Positions 7,905 through 15,755 of a DNA stretch of 64,000 nucleotides are shown in pieces. The position numbers were made by a program, and so were the translations under genes. The notes under the pieces are model-generated. The model made no database searches. It was not told the DNA's origin and worked only from the letters and a program-made list of their open reading frames with translations. The number at the start of each line of letters is the position of its first letter. Position 1 is the first letter of the stretch. The DNA is taken from NCBI GenBank assembly GCA_964611645.1, contig CAZTAO010000005.1, positions 1 to 64,000 on the forward strand, read 5' to 3'. This DNA is from CAZTAO01 sp964611645 (lineage in GTDB: Bacteria; Armatimonadota; UBA5829).

Positions 7905-9560
7905 TCACTTCCGCTTGCCCGGCCAGAGTATCGAAATTACCAGCCACGCCCCGAATATGGTCGCGATGAGGTAGCCTGCTATGCCTATTGTCGGCAGGCC
8001 GAACCAGGATGTCGAGCCTCTGCCATTCGCCACTATCAGAGACGATCCCACTATCATAGCGCCGACAATAAGAGCTATCGAGATTCGATTCGCGCCGCTG
8101 CGGAACCCCTCGGTCAGGCTGTCCAGCCCCTGGTGCTTGAACTCCACTCGCAGGGTCCCGTCAACCACCTTGCGCATAATGCGCTCCAGGTTCTCAGGCA
8201 GGCTGAAAAGGAAATTGCGCGTGGAGACCAGGGCCTGGTAGAAATCCGCCACCGTGTTCTCTGAGCCCAGTTCGCTGCGCACCGCCTTGCCCACGTAGTG
8301 CCGAGCGACTTCGGTGAAGTTGAAATCGGCATCGAGCTGTCGGCATATTCCGTCTACATTTGTGAGTACTTTTCCCAACACCGCGAAAATGGTTGGCAGC
8401 CGGACCTTGTGGCTTGCTGCCACGCGGAGCACCCGGATAAGCAACTGCCCCATGTCGATGGAACTGGATGGCACATCGTAGAATGTCCTAAGGACCTTGC
8501 CGAGATCGACTGTGAACCGCTGGATATCCACCTCTTCCTGGCTGAACCCGAGCTGGAGAATCTCGTCGGCAAGCATTCGCGAGTTCTGTTGCTCGAATGC
8601 TATCAGCATTCGAAGAGCCGCCGTTCTGCCTATCGCGTCCAAGCGGCCTGCCTGCCCGCAGTCCAACAGCGCGATGTCTCCATTGCTGCCGACCAGTATG
8701 TTGCCGGGGTGGGGGTCGGCGTGGAAGAACCCATCCACGAAAATCTGTTTGAGGAAAGATGACGCAAGGCTGTTAGCCATCTTCTTGAGGTCAGCCTGGG
8801 GAGGAGACTTGGTGAGAGCCTCAGTAATCTTGACGCCCGGCATTTCCTCAAGGGTCAAAACGCGGCTTGTGGTCATCTCCCAGTAGACCGCCGGAACGCG
8901 TACCTTCTTCTCCTCGGCCACCCCTGTGCGGAGGCGGTCTGTGTTGCGGGCTTCGCGAGTGTAGTCCATCTCCTCGCGGAGTGTGGTGGCAAATTCGTCG
9001 GCCAGATCCATCAGACCCAGATCTCGGGCGGGCTCGTAGTGGCGCATCAGGAACTCCACCCGGCCGAAAAGGATCTCGATGTCAGTCTCAACCTGCTGCT
9101 GGATGCCGGGCCGGAGGACCTTTACGATTACATGCGTCCCATCTTTCAGCGTGGCGCGGTGAACCTGGGCAAGCGATGCCGCAGCCAGAGGCTCGTCATC
9201 GAAACAGGAAAACAGATCATCGATCTCTTTGCTGAACTCCGATTCGATCACCGCTCGGATATCCGAGGCCGGGACTTTGGGAGTGTTGTCCTGCAGCTTG
9301 GAGAGTTCGGCTATGTAGGCTTCGGGTATGATGTCGGGACGGGTGGAGAGTATCTGCCCCAGCTTGACGAAAGTGGCCCCCATCTCCTCCAGCATCTGCC
9401 GGACGTGAACGGGGGCGTCCTGGTTTGGCTCCGGCCGGATGTGCCTGCCGATGTGCTCGCCCAGCCCCATCCTGTGCAGCATCCATCCCCAGCCGTGCTT
9501 GGCCAGGATCCTGGCTACTTCTCTGTAGCGACGCATGTGCCGCCGGCTTCTACTGAACAA
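7905..9560 (-). CDS. AarF/UbiB-family atypical protein kinase-like protein
   Basis: A 551-residue ABC1/ADCK/UbiB protein. It carries the family-defining KxGQ segment (FVKLGQILSTRPDIIP), the ALASLAQVHRA-like region (AAASLAQVHRATLKDG), the catalytic region FVDGFFHADPHPGNILV and the metal-binding LLDCGQ (DFG-like). Two transmembrane helices close the protein (IALIVGAMIVGSSLIV and IGIAGYLIATIFGAWLVISI). Relatives support isoprenoid-quinone synthesis or lipid transport by an ATPase-type activity. A TTG start at 9558-9560 has GAGG 10 bp upstream. An in-frame ATG eight codons later (MRRYREVARIL) is the alternative. Confidence 0.93.
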   Translation of the reverse strand: MFSRSRRHMRRYREVARILAKHGWGWMLHRMGLGEHIGRHIRPEPNQDAPVHVRQMLEEMGATFVKLGQILSTRPDIIPEAYIAELSKLQDNTPKVPASDIRAVIESEFSKEIDDLFSCFDDEPLAAASLAQVHRATLKDGTHVIVKVLRPGIQQQVETDIEILFGRVEFLMRHYEPARDLGLMDLADEFATTLREEMDYTREARNTDRLRTGVAEEKKVRVPAVYWEMTTSRVLTLEEMPGVKITEALTKSPPQADLKKMANSLASSFLKQIFVDGFFHADPHPGNILVGSNGDIALLDCGQAGRLDAIGRTAALRMLIAFEQQNSRMLADEILQLGFSQEEVDIQRFTVDLGKVLRTFYDVPSSSIDMGQLLIRVLRVAASHKVRLPTIFAVLGKVLTNVDGICRQLDADFNFTEVARHYVGKAVRSELGSENTVADFYQALVSTRNFLFSLPENLERIMRKVVDGTLRVEFKHQGLDSLTEGFRSGANRISIALIVGAMIVGSSLIVANGRGSTSWFGLPTIGIAGYLIATIFGAWLVISILWPGKRK

Positions 9561-9654
9561 TAGTTAGCAACCTCAAGTCATTCTGAATCTCTAAGCGCCA
9601 TTTTACCATACCACAGCAACTACCACACCTGCGGGCAAGCCGAGTAACTGTAAA

Positions 9655-9698
9655 CTCCCTCTCCCCGGCACCGCGGGGAGAGGGTTGGGGTGAGGGGC
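9655..9698. repeat. REP-like palindrome, CCCTCTCCC/GGGAGAGGG type
   Basis: Inverted arms of the type CTCCCTCTCCCCG and CGGGGAGAGGG are followed by TTGGGGTGAGGG. This is one of at least seven related elements in the window. It sits between the divergent start of the kinase-like gene and the end of the M48 gene. Confidence 0.8.
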
Positions 9699-9755
9699 AC
9701 GTGCGATCCGGCGGATTCAGTAATCATTAGCACTGAACCGTTACTAAGCCCGGGG

Positions 9756-10475
9756 TCAGTGCCCTCGCTTCTTGACGATGTATGTCTGGAGCCTGGCGAT
9801 GCGGTCCTTGGTCAGAGGATGGCTTCGGAGGAACTCCGGCGAACTGCTTCCTTCGCTCTTCATGAGCACATTGAAGAAGTTGATCAGGCCCTGAGGGTCA
9901 TACGGCGTCGGCAGCAGGTAATCCACCGCGAGCTGGTCAGCCTGGTATTCCTCTTCTCGGCTGTATTGCAGTTCGTTTATGTTCGCGAATATGCTGGCGA
10001 TCTTGGCGGTGTCACCCTTGGTGAACACGCCGATCGCTACTCCGGCTATTTGCTGACGTCCGATCATCTGAGCGGCGTGTCTTGCCTGCACGTGCCCGAT
10101 CTCGTGGGCCATGACTCCAGCCAGTTGGCTTACATTGCCTTTGGTGGCGTCTATAAGCCCCGTCTGAACGTAGATCCATCCTCCGGGAAGGGAGAATGCG
10201 TTGAGCTCAGGGTCGCGAATGACCTTGAACTTGTAGGTGATCCCGGGCCGAACACTCATTGTGCGCAGGAGCGTTTGCCCTACATCGTTCACGAGGCGGT
10301 TCAGTGCGGGATCGCGGTCCACAGTGCTCTTGCTCTCTACCTGTGCGGCCGCCTGTCTGCCGATCTCGATCTCATCCCCTGTCGATACCATGTCCTTGGG
10401 TTCACAGCCCGACATCGCGACAGCCACAACCACCGCCATCAGCGCAAGTAAGAATCGTATTGAGGTCTTCTTCAT
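9756..10475 (-). CDS. M48 family metalloprotease lipoprotein
   Basis: A 239-residue peptidase with a lipoprotein signal (MKKTSIRFLLALMAVVVAV, Cys after AMSG) and the zinc motif HEIGH in LAGVMAHEIGHVQARHA. The third ligand is probably the Glu in YSREEEYQADQLAVDYL. This is the BepA/LoiP-like soluble M48 type, which performs quality control in the periplasm of diderms. The lipid anchor and the lack of transmembrane helices agree with that. GAGGAGA lies 9 bp before the ATG, which excludes the longer upstream frame. Confidence 0.92.
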   Translation of the reverse strand: MKKTSIRFLLALMAVVVAVAMSGCEPKDMVSTGDEIEIGRQAAAQVESKSTVDRDPALNRLVNDVGQTLLRTMSVRPGITYKFKVIRDPELNAFSLPGGWIYVQTGLIDATKGNVSQLAGVMAHEIGHVQARHAAQMIGRQQIAGVAIGVFTKGDTAKIASIFANINELQYSREEEYQADQLAVDYLLPTPYDPQGLINFFNVLMKSEGSSSPEFLRSHPLTKDRIARLQTYIVKKRGH

Positions 10476-10567
10476 AGTTTCGGTCTCCTCTGGTCTGGGA
10501 TTCTCCACGGAATGCATTCGCCTGGCTTATGGTCGAATGCCCGATTCAGCCAACATACTATACCCAT

Positions 10568-10592
10568 CCCTCCAGGTATCCTATCTGGAGGG
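10568..10592. repeat. CCCTCCAG/CTGGAGGG palindrome
   Basis: An 8-bp inverted repeat with a 9-nt AT-rich centre lies between the divergent M48 and flavoprotein genes. Its arms match the core of the 4292-4320 hairpin, so both may belong to one repeat family. Confidence 0.6.
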
Positions 10593-10648
10593 CAAGAGGC
10601 ATAAACTGGTATCATGTGTGCAGCCACGCGTGATGGAGGCAACAAGAC

Positions 10649-11881
10649 TTGTCGATGAAACAGTATGATGTCGCGGTAATCGGGGCCGGGCCGGCGGGGA
10701 TGATGGCCGCTATCACCGCCGCGCGGAACGGAAAGCGGGTTATCCTTATAGAGCGAAATCCGCAACTCGGCAGGAAGCTTCTGGCGACAGGCAACGGCCG
10801 CTGTAACCTCACCAACGCGGATATTTCAATCGACCGCTATCACGGAGGCGATCCGGCGTTTATTCAAACCGTGTTGGGCCAGTTCGACCAGAACGCCACC
10901 ATCGACTTCTTCTCTGATTTGGGGTTGGTGGTCAAAGAAGAGGACAACGGCCGAATCTTCCCAAGAACCAATCAGGCCTCCAGCGTAGTGGAGGTCCTGA
11001 AGCAGACTCTGGTGCACAACAATGTGGACATTCTGCTGGACACGGTGGTAGTAGGAATTGAAAAACAAGACCTGTGGAGAGTATTCCTGTACAAGAAAGA
11101 TGAAGTTTACTGCGACAAGCTGATCATTGCCACCGGCGGCAAGGCTGCCCACCAGTTCGGCTCCACCGGCGATGGATGGCTCTGGGCAAGGCAGTTTGGG
11201 CACACCCTTACCGAGTACAACCCGGCCCTCGTGCCTGTCGAGACGCTAGAGCAGTGGCCAAAAGAACTCCAGGGGCTGAGGGTCGAGGCACGAGTCTGGG
11301 TGACGGTCGAATGCAGAGCTATCGGCGAGAGTTCCGGAGACGTCCTATTCACCAGCTACGGAGTATCAGGCCCTGCGGTTATGGCTCATTCCGGGGCAAT
11401 CGCTCCTGTGCTCAAGGCATCCGAGGTCCAGCTTCACATCGACCTCTTCCCCGACATGACCCTGGATCAGCTAGACCAGATAATCCAGCGCCTCTCTGCG
11501 GGCAATGTCAGCAGATCGGTTCAAGACGCTCTTGTCGGCCTGCTCCCGAGCGGCCTGATCCCCGTGATACTCCAGCTTGCAGGGATCTCCGAGAGCAGCC
11601 AGACCGCCGAAGTCCCGGGGGCCAAACAGCAGGACATCGCCATGACCCTCAAGGACCTGACTGTCACCGTCTCCAAACTCCGCCCGTTCAAAGAGGCCCA
11701 GGTCACCGCCGGAGGCTTGGACAGCAGCCAGATCGACTCCCAGACCTTGGAGTCAAAGCTGGCAAAGGGCCTATACTTCGCCGGTGAAATGCTGGATGCA
11801 GACGGCGACTCCGGAGGCTTCAACCTCCAATGGGCCTGGTCCAGCGGGTATGCTGCGGGTAAGGCTTCTGGCAGTATCTGA
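10649..11881 (+). CDS. BaiN/HI0933-type NAD(P)/FAD-dependent oxidoreductase
   Basis: A 410-residue flavoprotein of the HI0933/BaiN (TIGR00275) family. The N-terminal Rossmann FAD motif is VAVIGAGPAGMMAAITAA, followed by the family signature GRKLLATGNGRCNLTN. The second nucleotide region is FTSYGVSGPAVM, and the C-terminal FAD contact is YFAGEMLDADGDSGGFNLQWAWSSGYAAG. Its function is poorly defined; BaiN itself acts in bile-acid metabolism, and others may reduce or oxidise unknown substrates. A TTG at 10649 has GGAGG 9 bp upstream, and an ATG two codons later is also possible. Confidence 0.93.
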   Translation: MSMKQYDVAVIGAGPAGMMAAITAARNGKRVILIERNPQLGRKLLATGNGRCNLTNADISIDRYHGGDPAFIQTVLGQFDQNATIDFFSDLGLVVKEEDNGRIFPRTNQASSVVEVLKQTLVHNNVDILLDTVVVGIEKQDLWRVFLYKKDEVYCDKLIIATGGKAAHQFGSTGDGWLWARQFGHTLTEYNPALVPVETLEQWPKELQGLRVEARVWVTVECRAIGESSGDVLFTSYGVSGPAVMAHSGAIAPVLKASEVQLHIDLFPDMTLDQLDQIIQRLSAGNVSRSVQDALVGLLPSGLIPVILQLAGISESSQTAEVPGAKQQDIAMTLKDLTVTVSKLRPFKEAQVTAGGLDSSQIDSQTLESKLAKGLYFAGEMLDADGDSGGFNLQWAWSSGYAAGKASGSI

Positions 11882-11938
11882 CCAGTTGGTGTATGATACA
11901 GGCATAGAGAAGACGGAAGGAGCGAACGGAGGGCAGTC

Positions 11939-13192
11939 ATGAAGTGGAAGTGGTTCCTGATCGCGGCGATTGCGGTAGTTGTTGTCGGCGTTGTCTGGTT
12001 CCGTGGCGCCGAGGCCAGACGCGCGCGTATATTTGCGATGACTGACTGCGGCGACCCTCCGCCTGAGTGGGTGGGAACCAAGTGGGGCTTTGTCGACAGG
12101 CAAGGCAGAGAGGTTATACCCCTGCAGTATGACATGGCATGGGGTTTTCACGATGGCATCGCCAGAGTTGCATTCATGGAGGAATATGGGCCGGGCAGAC
12201 TTCGACACCCGTGGGTCCAGTCATCCGGATTCATCGACAAGACCGGCAAGTTTGTCATCCCAATGACCGACGGCTTCTATGGTGAGTTCCATGATGGGCT
12301 GGCAACCGCGTATGTGAAGGGCGATCCCCCGGGAGAGTCCAGTACGGACCGCAAGTACGGTTACATAGACAAGACGGGGCAATTCGCCATAGAGCCTCAA
12401 TATGGCTATGTGTCTGATTTCTCCGAGGGTTTGGCTTCGTTCGCGATGGGCGATTCCTACTACACTAAGTCGGGTCTGATTGACACGAAGGGGCGCATGG
12501 TTCTCGAGCCGATATACTACGGCATTGAAGAGTTTTCAGAAGGCAGGGCGATTGTTAACCTGGCGGAAGACACTGGCTGCGAAGGGCCGTACGGCTACAT
12601 CGACCGAACCGGCAAGCTCATTACGGCCGAGAAGTTCTATTCAGCCGAGAAGTTCAAAGACGGTGTTGCGGTGGTTCAGCTTGAAAAGGATAAGATTTCC
12701 GTGACTGCCTATGTGGACAAGGACGGTATGATTGTCCCGAGACCGAATGGGCGGGTCTTGCGAACAACGTGGCATTCCGACGCAGTTTACGTGGGTCCAA
12801 GGACCAAAGTTATTGATGGCGGCACGCCGGGCAAGACGCGCGGGGGCCAGTCACTGCAGAAATACGACTTCATAAATCCGAATGGTGATGAGCAGGACTG
12901 GATACTTGTTCGCGCGCGCGAAGGCCTTGCCTACACACAGAATCTCTACACCGGTAAGTACGGCTTTATGGACACAAATGGGAAGACGATCATAGAACCT
13001 CGGTTTGACCGGGTAAGAGACTTCAATAACGGGTTTGCGGCGGTGCGGATTGGCAAGGGCTGGGGCGCCATAGACAAGACCGGCAAATTGGTGGTAAAGC
13101 CGAAATACGCGTGGGTAAGCGATTTCTCTGAGGGCTTTGCGGCAGTCTGCACCGGAAAAGATGCCCTCCGCGAACCTCCGATCGGCTACTAG
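11939..13192 (+). CDS. WG-repeat protein, membrane-anchored or secreted
   Basis: A 417-residue protein with an N-terminal hydrophobic segment (WFLIAAIAVVVVGVVWF) and then about eight WG/KWG-type repeats (for example WGFVDRQGREVIPLQYD, YGYIDKTGQFAIEPQYG, YGFMDTNGKTIIEPRFD, WGAIDKTGKLVVKPKYA). WG repeats form beta-rich propeller-like or solenoid domains that mediate binding. Enzymatic activity is not expected. The signal anchor places the repeats outside the cytoplasm. GGAGGG is close before the ATG. Function unknown. Confidence 0.88.
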   Translation: MKWKWFLIAAIAVVVVGVVWFRGAEARRARIFAMTDCGDPPPEWVGTKWGFVDRQGREVIPLQYDMAWGFHDGIARVAFMEEYGPGRLRHPWVQSSGFIDKTGKFVIPMTDGFYGEFHDGLATAYVKGDPPGESSTDRKYGYIDKTGQFAIEPQYGYVSDFSEGLASFAMGDSYYTKSGLIDTKGRMVLEPIYYGIEEFSEGRAIVNLAEDTGCEGPYGYIDRTGKLITAEKFYSAEKFKDGVAVVQLEKDKISVTAYVDKDGMIVPRPNGRVLRTTWHSDAVYVGPRTKVIDGGTPGKTRGGQSLQKYDFINPNGDEQDWILVRAREGLAYTQNLYTGKYGFMDTNGKTIIEPRFDRVRDFNNGFAAVRIGKGWGAIDKTGKLVVKPKYAWVSDFSEGFAAVCTGKDALREPPIGY

Positions 13193-13246
13193 CCATTTGG
13201 TTCACCGGCCGTAGCGCCCTATCAGCACAGGAGCTGCAGTAACACA

Positions 13247-13453
13247 ATGCCACCACACAAGAAGAAGAAGCGATCAGTCTCAGACAAGAAAGCCTGGCAT
13301 GTCCTATCCAGGGGATGCGATGGTAAGCGGGCGTTCGCCAATCAGGGCGAGGCTGAGGCTGAATGCGAGCGGATGTGGGATGATCAGGAAGTCGATCTAG
13401 TCGCCTATCGATGCCGTTCTTGCAGCAAGTATCATCTGGCGAATAGGAGTTAG
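13247..13453 (+). CDS. Small basic protein with a putative zinc motif
   Basis: A 68-residue protein with a very basic start (PPHKKKKRSVSDKK) and a C-terminal AYRCRSCSKYHLANR, which resembles small zinc-ribbon tails (C-x2-C-x2-H, as in YRCxxCxxYHLG). Cys24 (RGCDGKRAF) and Cys40 might also be ligands. AGGAGC lies upstream of the ATG. A role in nucleic-acid binding is possible but is inference. It stands alone between the WG-repeat gene and the aldolase. Confidence 0.65.
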   Translation: MPPHKKKKRSVSDKKAWHVLSRGCDGKRAFANQGEAEAECERMWDDQEVDLVAYRCRSCSKYHLANRS

Positions 13454-13538
13454 GAGTATTGTCCCGCCCGGGCAGCCTCTCGCAACGCGCTCCGCAAGCT
13501 CCGCTATCGTTGCTGTCGGCGTTCAGACTTGTAGCGGA

Positions 13539-14543
13539 TTACTCTTCCTCAATCATCTGGTCGTAGAAGCCGACGTAGTCGTCGGGTGTGCTGCCGGCTC
13601 GCATCTTGATGGCGTCTCTGGGATGCATGTTCAACTGGCCGGTAATCATGTATGGGATCCTGTAGCCCCATTCCATCTCATTCTTCTTCTCTATGGGCAG
13701 GAATACGTTCTGGATGCAGTCCAGCACCGGCCTCAGTTGGAACTTAGGGTTCTTCAGAAATCCCAGCAGAAGCTCCAGGGGGCAGTTGCCCGCGCCTCGG
13801 CCAACGCCGTTGATTGTCGCATCCAGCCGGTTCGCGCCGACTATCAGTGCCTCCAGAGTGTTGGCGTATGCCAGCATCTGGTTGTTGTGGGCGTGGATGC
13901 CGATCTCTATCCCCTTGCCTTCCACAGCCTTCAGGAATTGCACCGTCAGGTCACGAATCTGCTCTGAATAATAGGCCCCGAAGCTGTCCACGATGAATAT
14001 GGCGCACACCGGGGAGTTCGCGAGTATCTCCAGGGCCTCGGCCAGTTCCCGGTCCTGAATAGTGGAAACAGCCATCAGGTTTACCGTAACCCGGTAACCC
14101 TTGTCGCAGGCATCCTTTATCATATCCAGGGCGGTCGGGATCTGGTGGATGTAGGTGGCCACGCGGATAATGTCGATCACGCTCTCCGATTTGGGCAGGA
14201 TGTCCGTATGATAGTCGGTCCTCTCAGCGTCGGCCATTACAGACAGCAGCAGGTCCGTGGGGTTGTCATCCACTATCCGGCGGAGCGTGTCCTCACTGCA
14301 GAACTTCCAGTCCCCATACTGCGAGTGCGCGAATATCTTCTTGTCAGCCTTGTAGCCAAACTCCATCGCGTCAATCCCCGCGAGAACGCAAGTATCGTAC
14401 ACTGCCTTCACAAACCCGTCTTCGAACTGGTGGTCATTTATCAGGCCGCCGTCCCGAATGGTGCAGTCCATTATGCTGATAGCCGGTCGATATGTCAGCC
14501 ACGTGCCTTTAGCCATTCGATCCCTTATGTGTTCCAGAGCCAT
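13539..14543 (-). CDS. HMGL-like DRE-TIM aldolase domain protein
   Basis: A 334-residue protein of the DRE-TIM metallolyase superfamily (HMGL-like, PF00682). The metal and substrate motif is ISIMDCTIRDGGLIND at the N-terminus. The barrel continues with EIGIHAHNNQMLAYANT, which carries the His-x-His metal ligands, and then GVGRGAGNCPLELLLGFL. Relatives include 4-hydroxy-2-oxovalerate aldolase and isopropylmalate or homocitrate synthases; this one is shorter and its substrate is unknown. The ATG at 14541-14543 follows GGGAGGG by 6 bp. The frame is open for 18 codons upstream without support. Confidence 0.88.
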   Translation of the reverse strand: MALEHIRDRMAKGTWLTYRPAISIMDCTIRDGGLINDHQFEDGFVKAVYDTCVLAGIDAMEFGYKADKKIFAHSQYGDWKFCSEDTLRRIVDDNPTDLLLSVMADAERTDYHTDILPKSESVIDIIRVATYIHQIPTALDMIKDACDKGYRVTVNLMAVSTIQDRELAEALEILANSPVCAIFIVDSFGAYYSEQIRDLTVQFLKAVEGKGIEIGIHAHNNQMLAYANTLEALIVGANRLDATINGVGRGAGNCPLELLLGFLKNPKFQLRPVLDCIQNVFLPIEKKNEMEWGYRIPYMITGQLNMHPRDAIKMRAGSTPDDYVGFYDQMIEEE

Positions 14544-14848
14544 TTGTAACCCTCCCACCAATCCTGTCCCAAATCTATAATATATAATCCCACACAACGG
14601 CGTCTACGTCAATCCGCCGGTCCCCGCAGTGGCCGTTTGATGGAATCGAGCCTGAGCGGGCTGGCCTTCTCCCCCAACGTCTTCGGGATATGCGTGTAAA
14701 CTACGTATTACGTACTCATATCGCCCCAACAATGCGTAGTCTCGCGCATTTTGCGGGCCGCGTGGAAAGCGTAGACTTATATAGGCTCAATAGCCAGCGG
14801 TCGCAGAAAGAATCGCGATCAGAACCAATCAAGCGGAGGGAAAAGGCA

Positions 14849-15016
14849 ATGGCAGACCGAATCAAAAAACTCTTCTCAGACGAAGAGGGCGCAACGATGG
14901 TTGAATACGCACTGATGGTAGCGCTGATCGCGGTGGTTTGTATCGCGGTAGTGACTTCTCTTGGATCAGGCGCCAGCGGCAAGTTCCAGGAAGCCACCGA
15001 TGCAGTGGCCCCGTAG
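14849..15016 (+). CDS. flp: Flp-family type IVb pilin, copy 1
   Basis: A 55-residue Flp/Fap pilin. It begins MADRIKKLFSDEEGATMVEYALMVALIAVV: a short polar leader, Gly then Ala at the prepilin cleavage region, Glu at mature position 5, and a hydrophobic helix. GGAGGG lies about 9 bp before the ATG. It is the first of three almost identical tandem copies that precede the TadZ and TadA genes, so it is the structural subunit of the Tad pilus. A hairpin lies directly downstream (15033-15062). Confidence 0.92.
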   Translation: MADRIKKLFSDEEGATMVEYALMVALIAVVCIAVVTSLGSGASGKFQEATDAVAP

Positions 15017-15032
15017 CGGACAAAGACTCATC

Positions 15033-15062
15033 TCCACGGGACTTGTAAGCTGGCCCCGTGGA
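15033..15062 (+). repeat. Hairpin after flp copy 1
   Basis: TCCACGGG pairs with CCCGTGGA over a 14-nt loop, immediately 3' of the pilin stop. A related hairpin follows copy 2 and a different, stronger one follows copy 3. Such hairpins could stabilise the processed pilin mRNA. No T-run follows. Confidence 0.65.
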
Positions 15063-15103
15063 TCATCCGATCTCACAACACAACCCAAAAGGAGCGAAAG
15101 ACA

Positions 15104-15371
15104 ATGATGGACCGAATCAAGAAGCTGTTCTCTGACGAAGAGGGCGCAACGANNNNNNNNNNNNNNNNNNNNNNNNNNNNNNNNNNNNNNNNNNNNNNNN
15201 NNNNNNNNNNNNNNNNNNNNNNNNNNNNNNNNNNNNNNNNNNNNNNNNNNNNTGGTTGAGTATGCACTGATGGTAGCGCTGATCGCGGTAGTTTGTATCG
15301 CGGTAGTAACTTCCCTTGGCTCAGGCGCCAGCGGCAAGTTCCAGGAAGCCACAGACGCCGTGGCCCCGTAG
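15104..15371 (+). CDS. flp: Flp-family pilin, copy 2, interrupted by an assembly gap
   Basis: The sequence before and after a run of 100 N joins exactly in the codon for Thr16-Met17 (ACG|ATG). Without the gap the gene is 168 nt, 55 residues, identical in length to copies 1 and 3 and near-identical in sequence (it starts MMDRIKKLFSDEEGAT). The gap makes the coordinates frame-shifted, but the gene itself is probably intact. A gap here suggests that assembly failed at a tandem repeat, so extra copies may be missing. GGAG precedes the start. Confidence 0.8.
15153..15252. other. Assembly gap of 100 N
   Basis: Exactly 100 N, the conventional size for a gap of unknown length. It lies inside the second flp copy, in DNA that repeats at about 250-bp spacing. 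Confidence 0.99.
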
Positions 15372-15388
15372 TGGCCGCAGACTCTCTT

Positions 15389-15415
15389 CCATGGGGCTGT
15401 AAGCCGGCCCCGTGG
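15389..15415 (+). repeat. Hairpin after flp copy 2
   Basis: CCATGGGGC pairs with GCCCCGTGG (one G-T pair) across a 9-nt loop. It is homologous to the hairpin after copy 1. Confidence 0.65.
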
Positions 15416-15457
15416 ATCACCTAACCGGAACACTTATTACAAAAGGAGCGAAAGACA

Positions 15458-15625
15458 ATGATGGACCGAATCAAGAAACTGTTCTCTGACGAAGAGGGCG
15501 CGACGATGGTTGAGTATGCACTGATGGTAGCGCTGATCGCGGTAGTTTGTATCGCGGTAGTGACTTCCCTTGGCTCAGGCGCCAGCGGCAAGTTCCAGGA
15601 AGCCACCGACGCAGTAGCCCCGTAG
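15458..15625 (+). CDS. flp: Flp-family type IVb pilin, copy 3
   Basis: A 55-residue pilin, almost identical to copies 1 and 2, starting MMDRIKKLFSDEEGATMVEYA. The same leader and the AAAAGGAGCG ribosome-binding site precede the ATG at 15458, and two adjacent ATGs exist. It is followed by an 11-bp hairpin and then the TadZ/CpaE-like gene. Near-identity at the DNA level points to recent duplication or gene conversion. Confidence 0.92.
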   Translation: MMDRIKKLFSDEEGATMVEYALMVALIAVVCIAVVTSLGSGASGKFQEATDAVAP

Positions 15626-15646
15626 TGCGGGGAACACCTTGTTCCG

Positions 15647-15683
15647 GTCGGTCCTGCGCACTGCTGTTGTGGGCAGGACCGAC
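15647..15683 (+). repeat. Strong hairpin between flp and tadZ
   Basis: GTCGGTCCTGC pairs perfectly with GCAGGACCGAC over a 15-nt loop. With no T-run it may be a partial terminator or an RNA-processing barrier that keeps pilin mRNA more abundant than mRNA of the assembly genes downstream. Confidence 0.7.
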
Positions 15684-15755
15684 GCCCATTAGGGCAGCCC
15701 CAACGCAAGGGGCGAGTTCCACTGGTTTGCTCTGTAGTTGGAAAGGCGTTTTGTG

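Noticed and set aside
14849..15625. Regular ~250-bp repetition as a CRISPR-like array
   Set aside because: The repeating units are pilin genes with intergenic hairpins, not short repeats and spacers.
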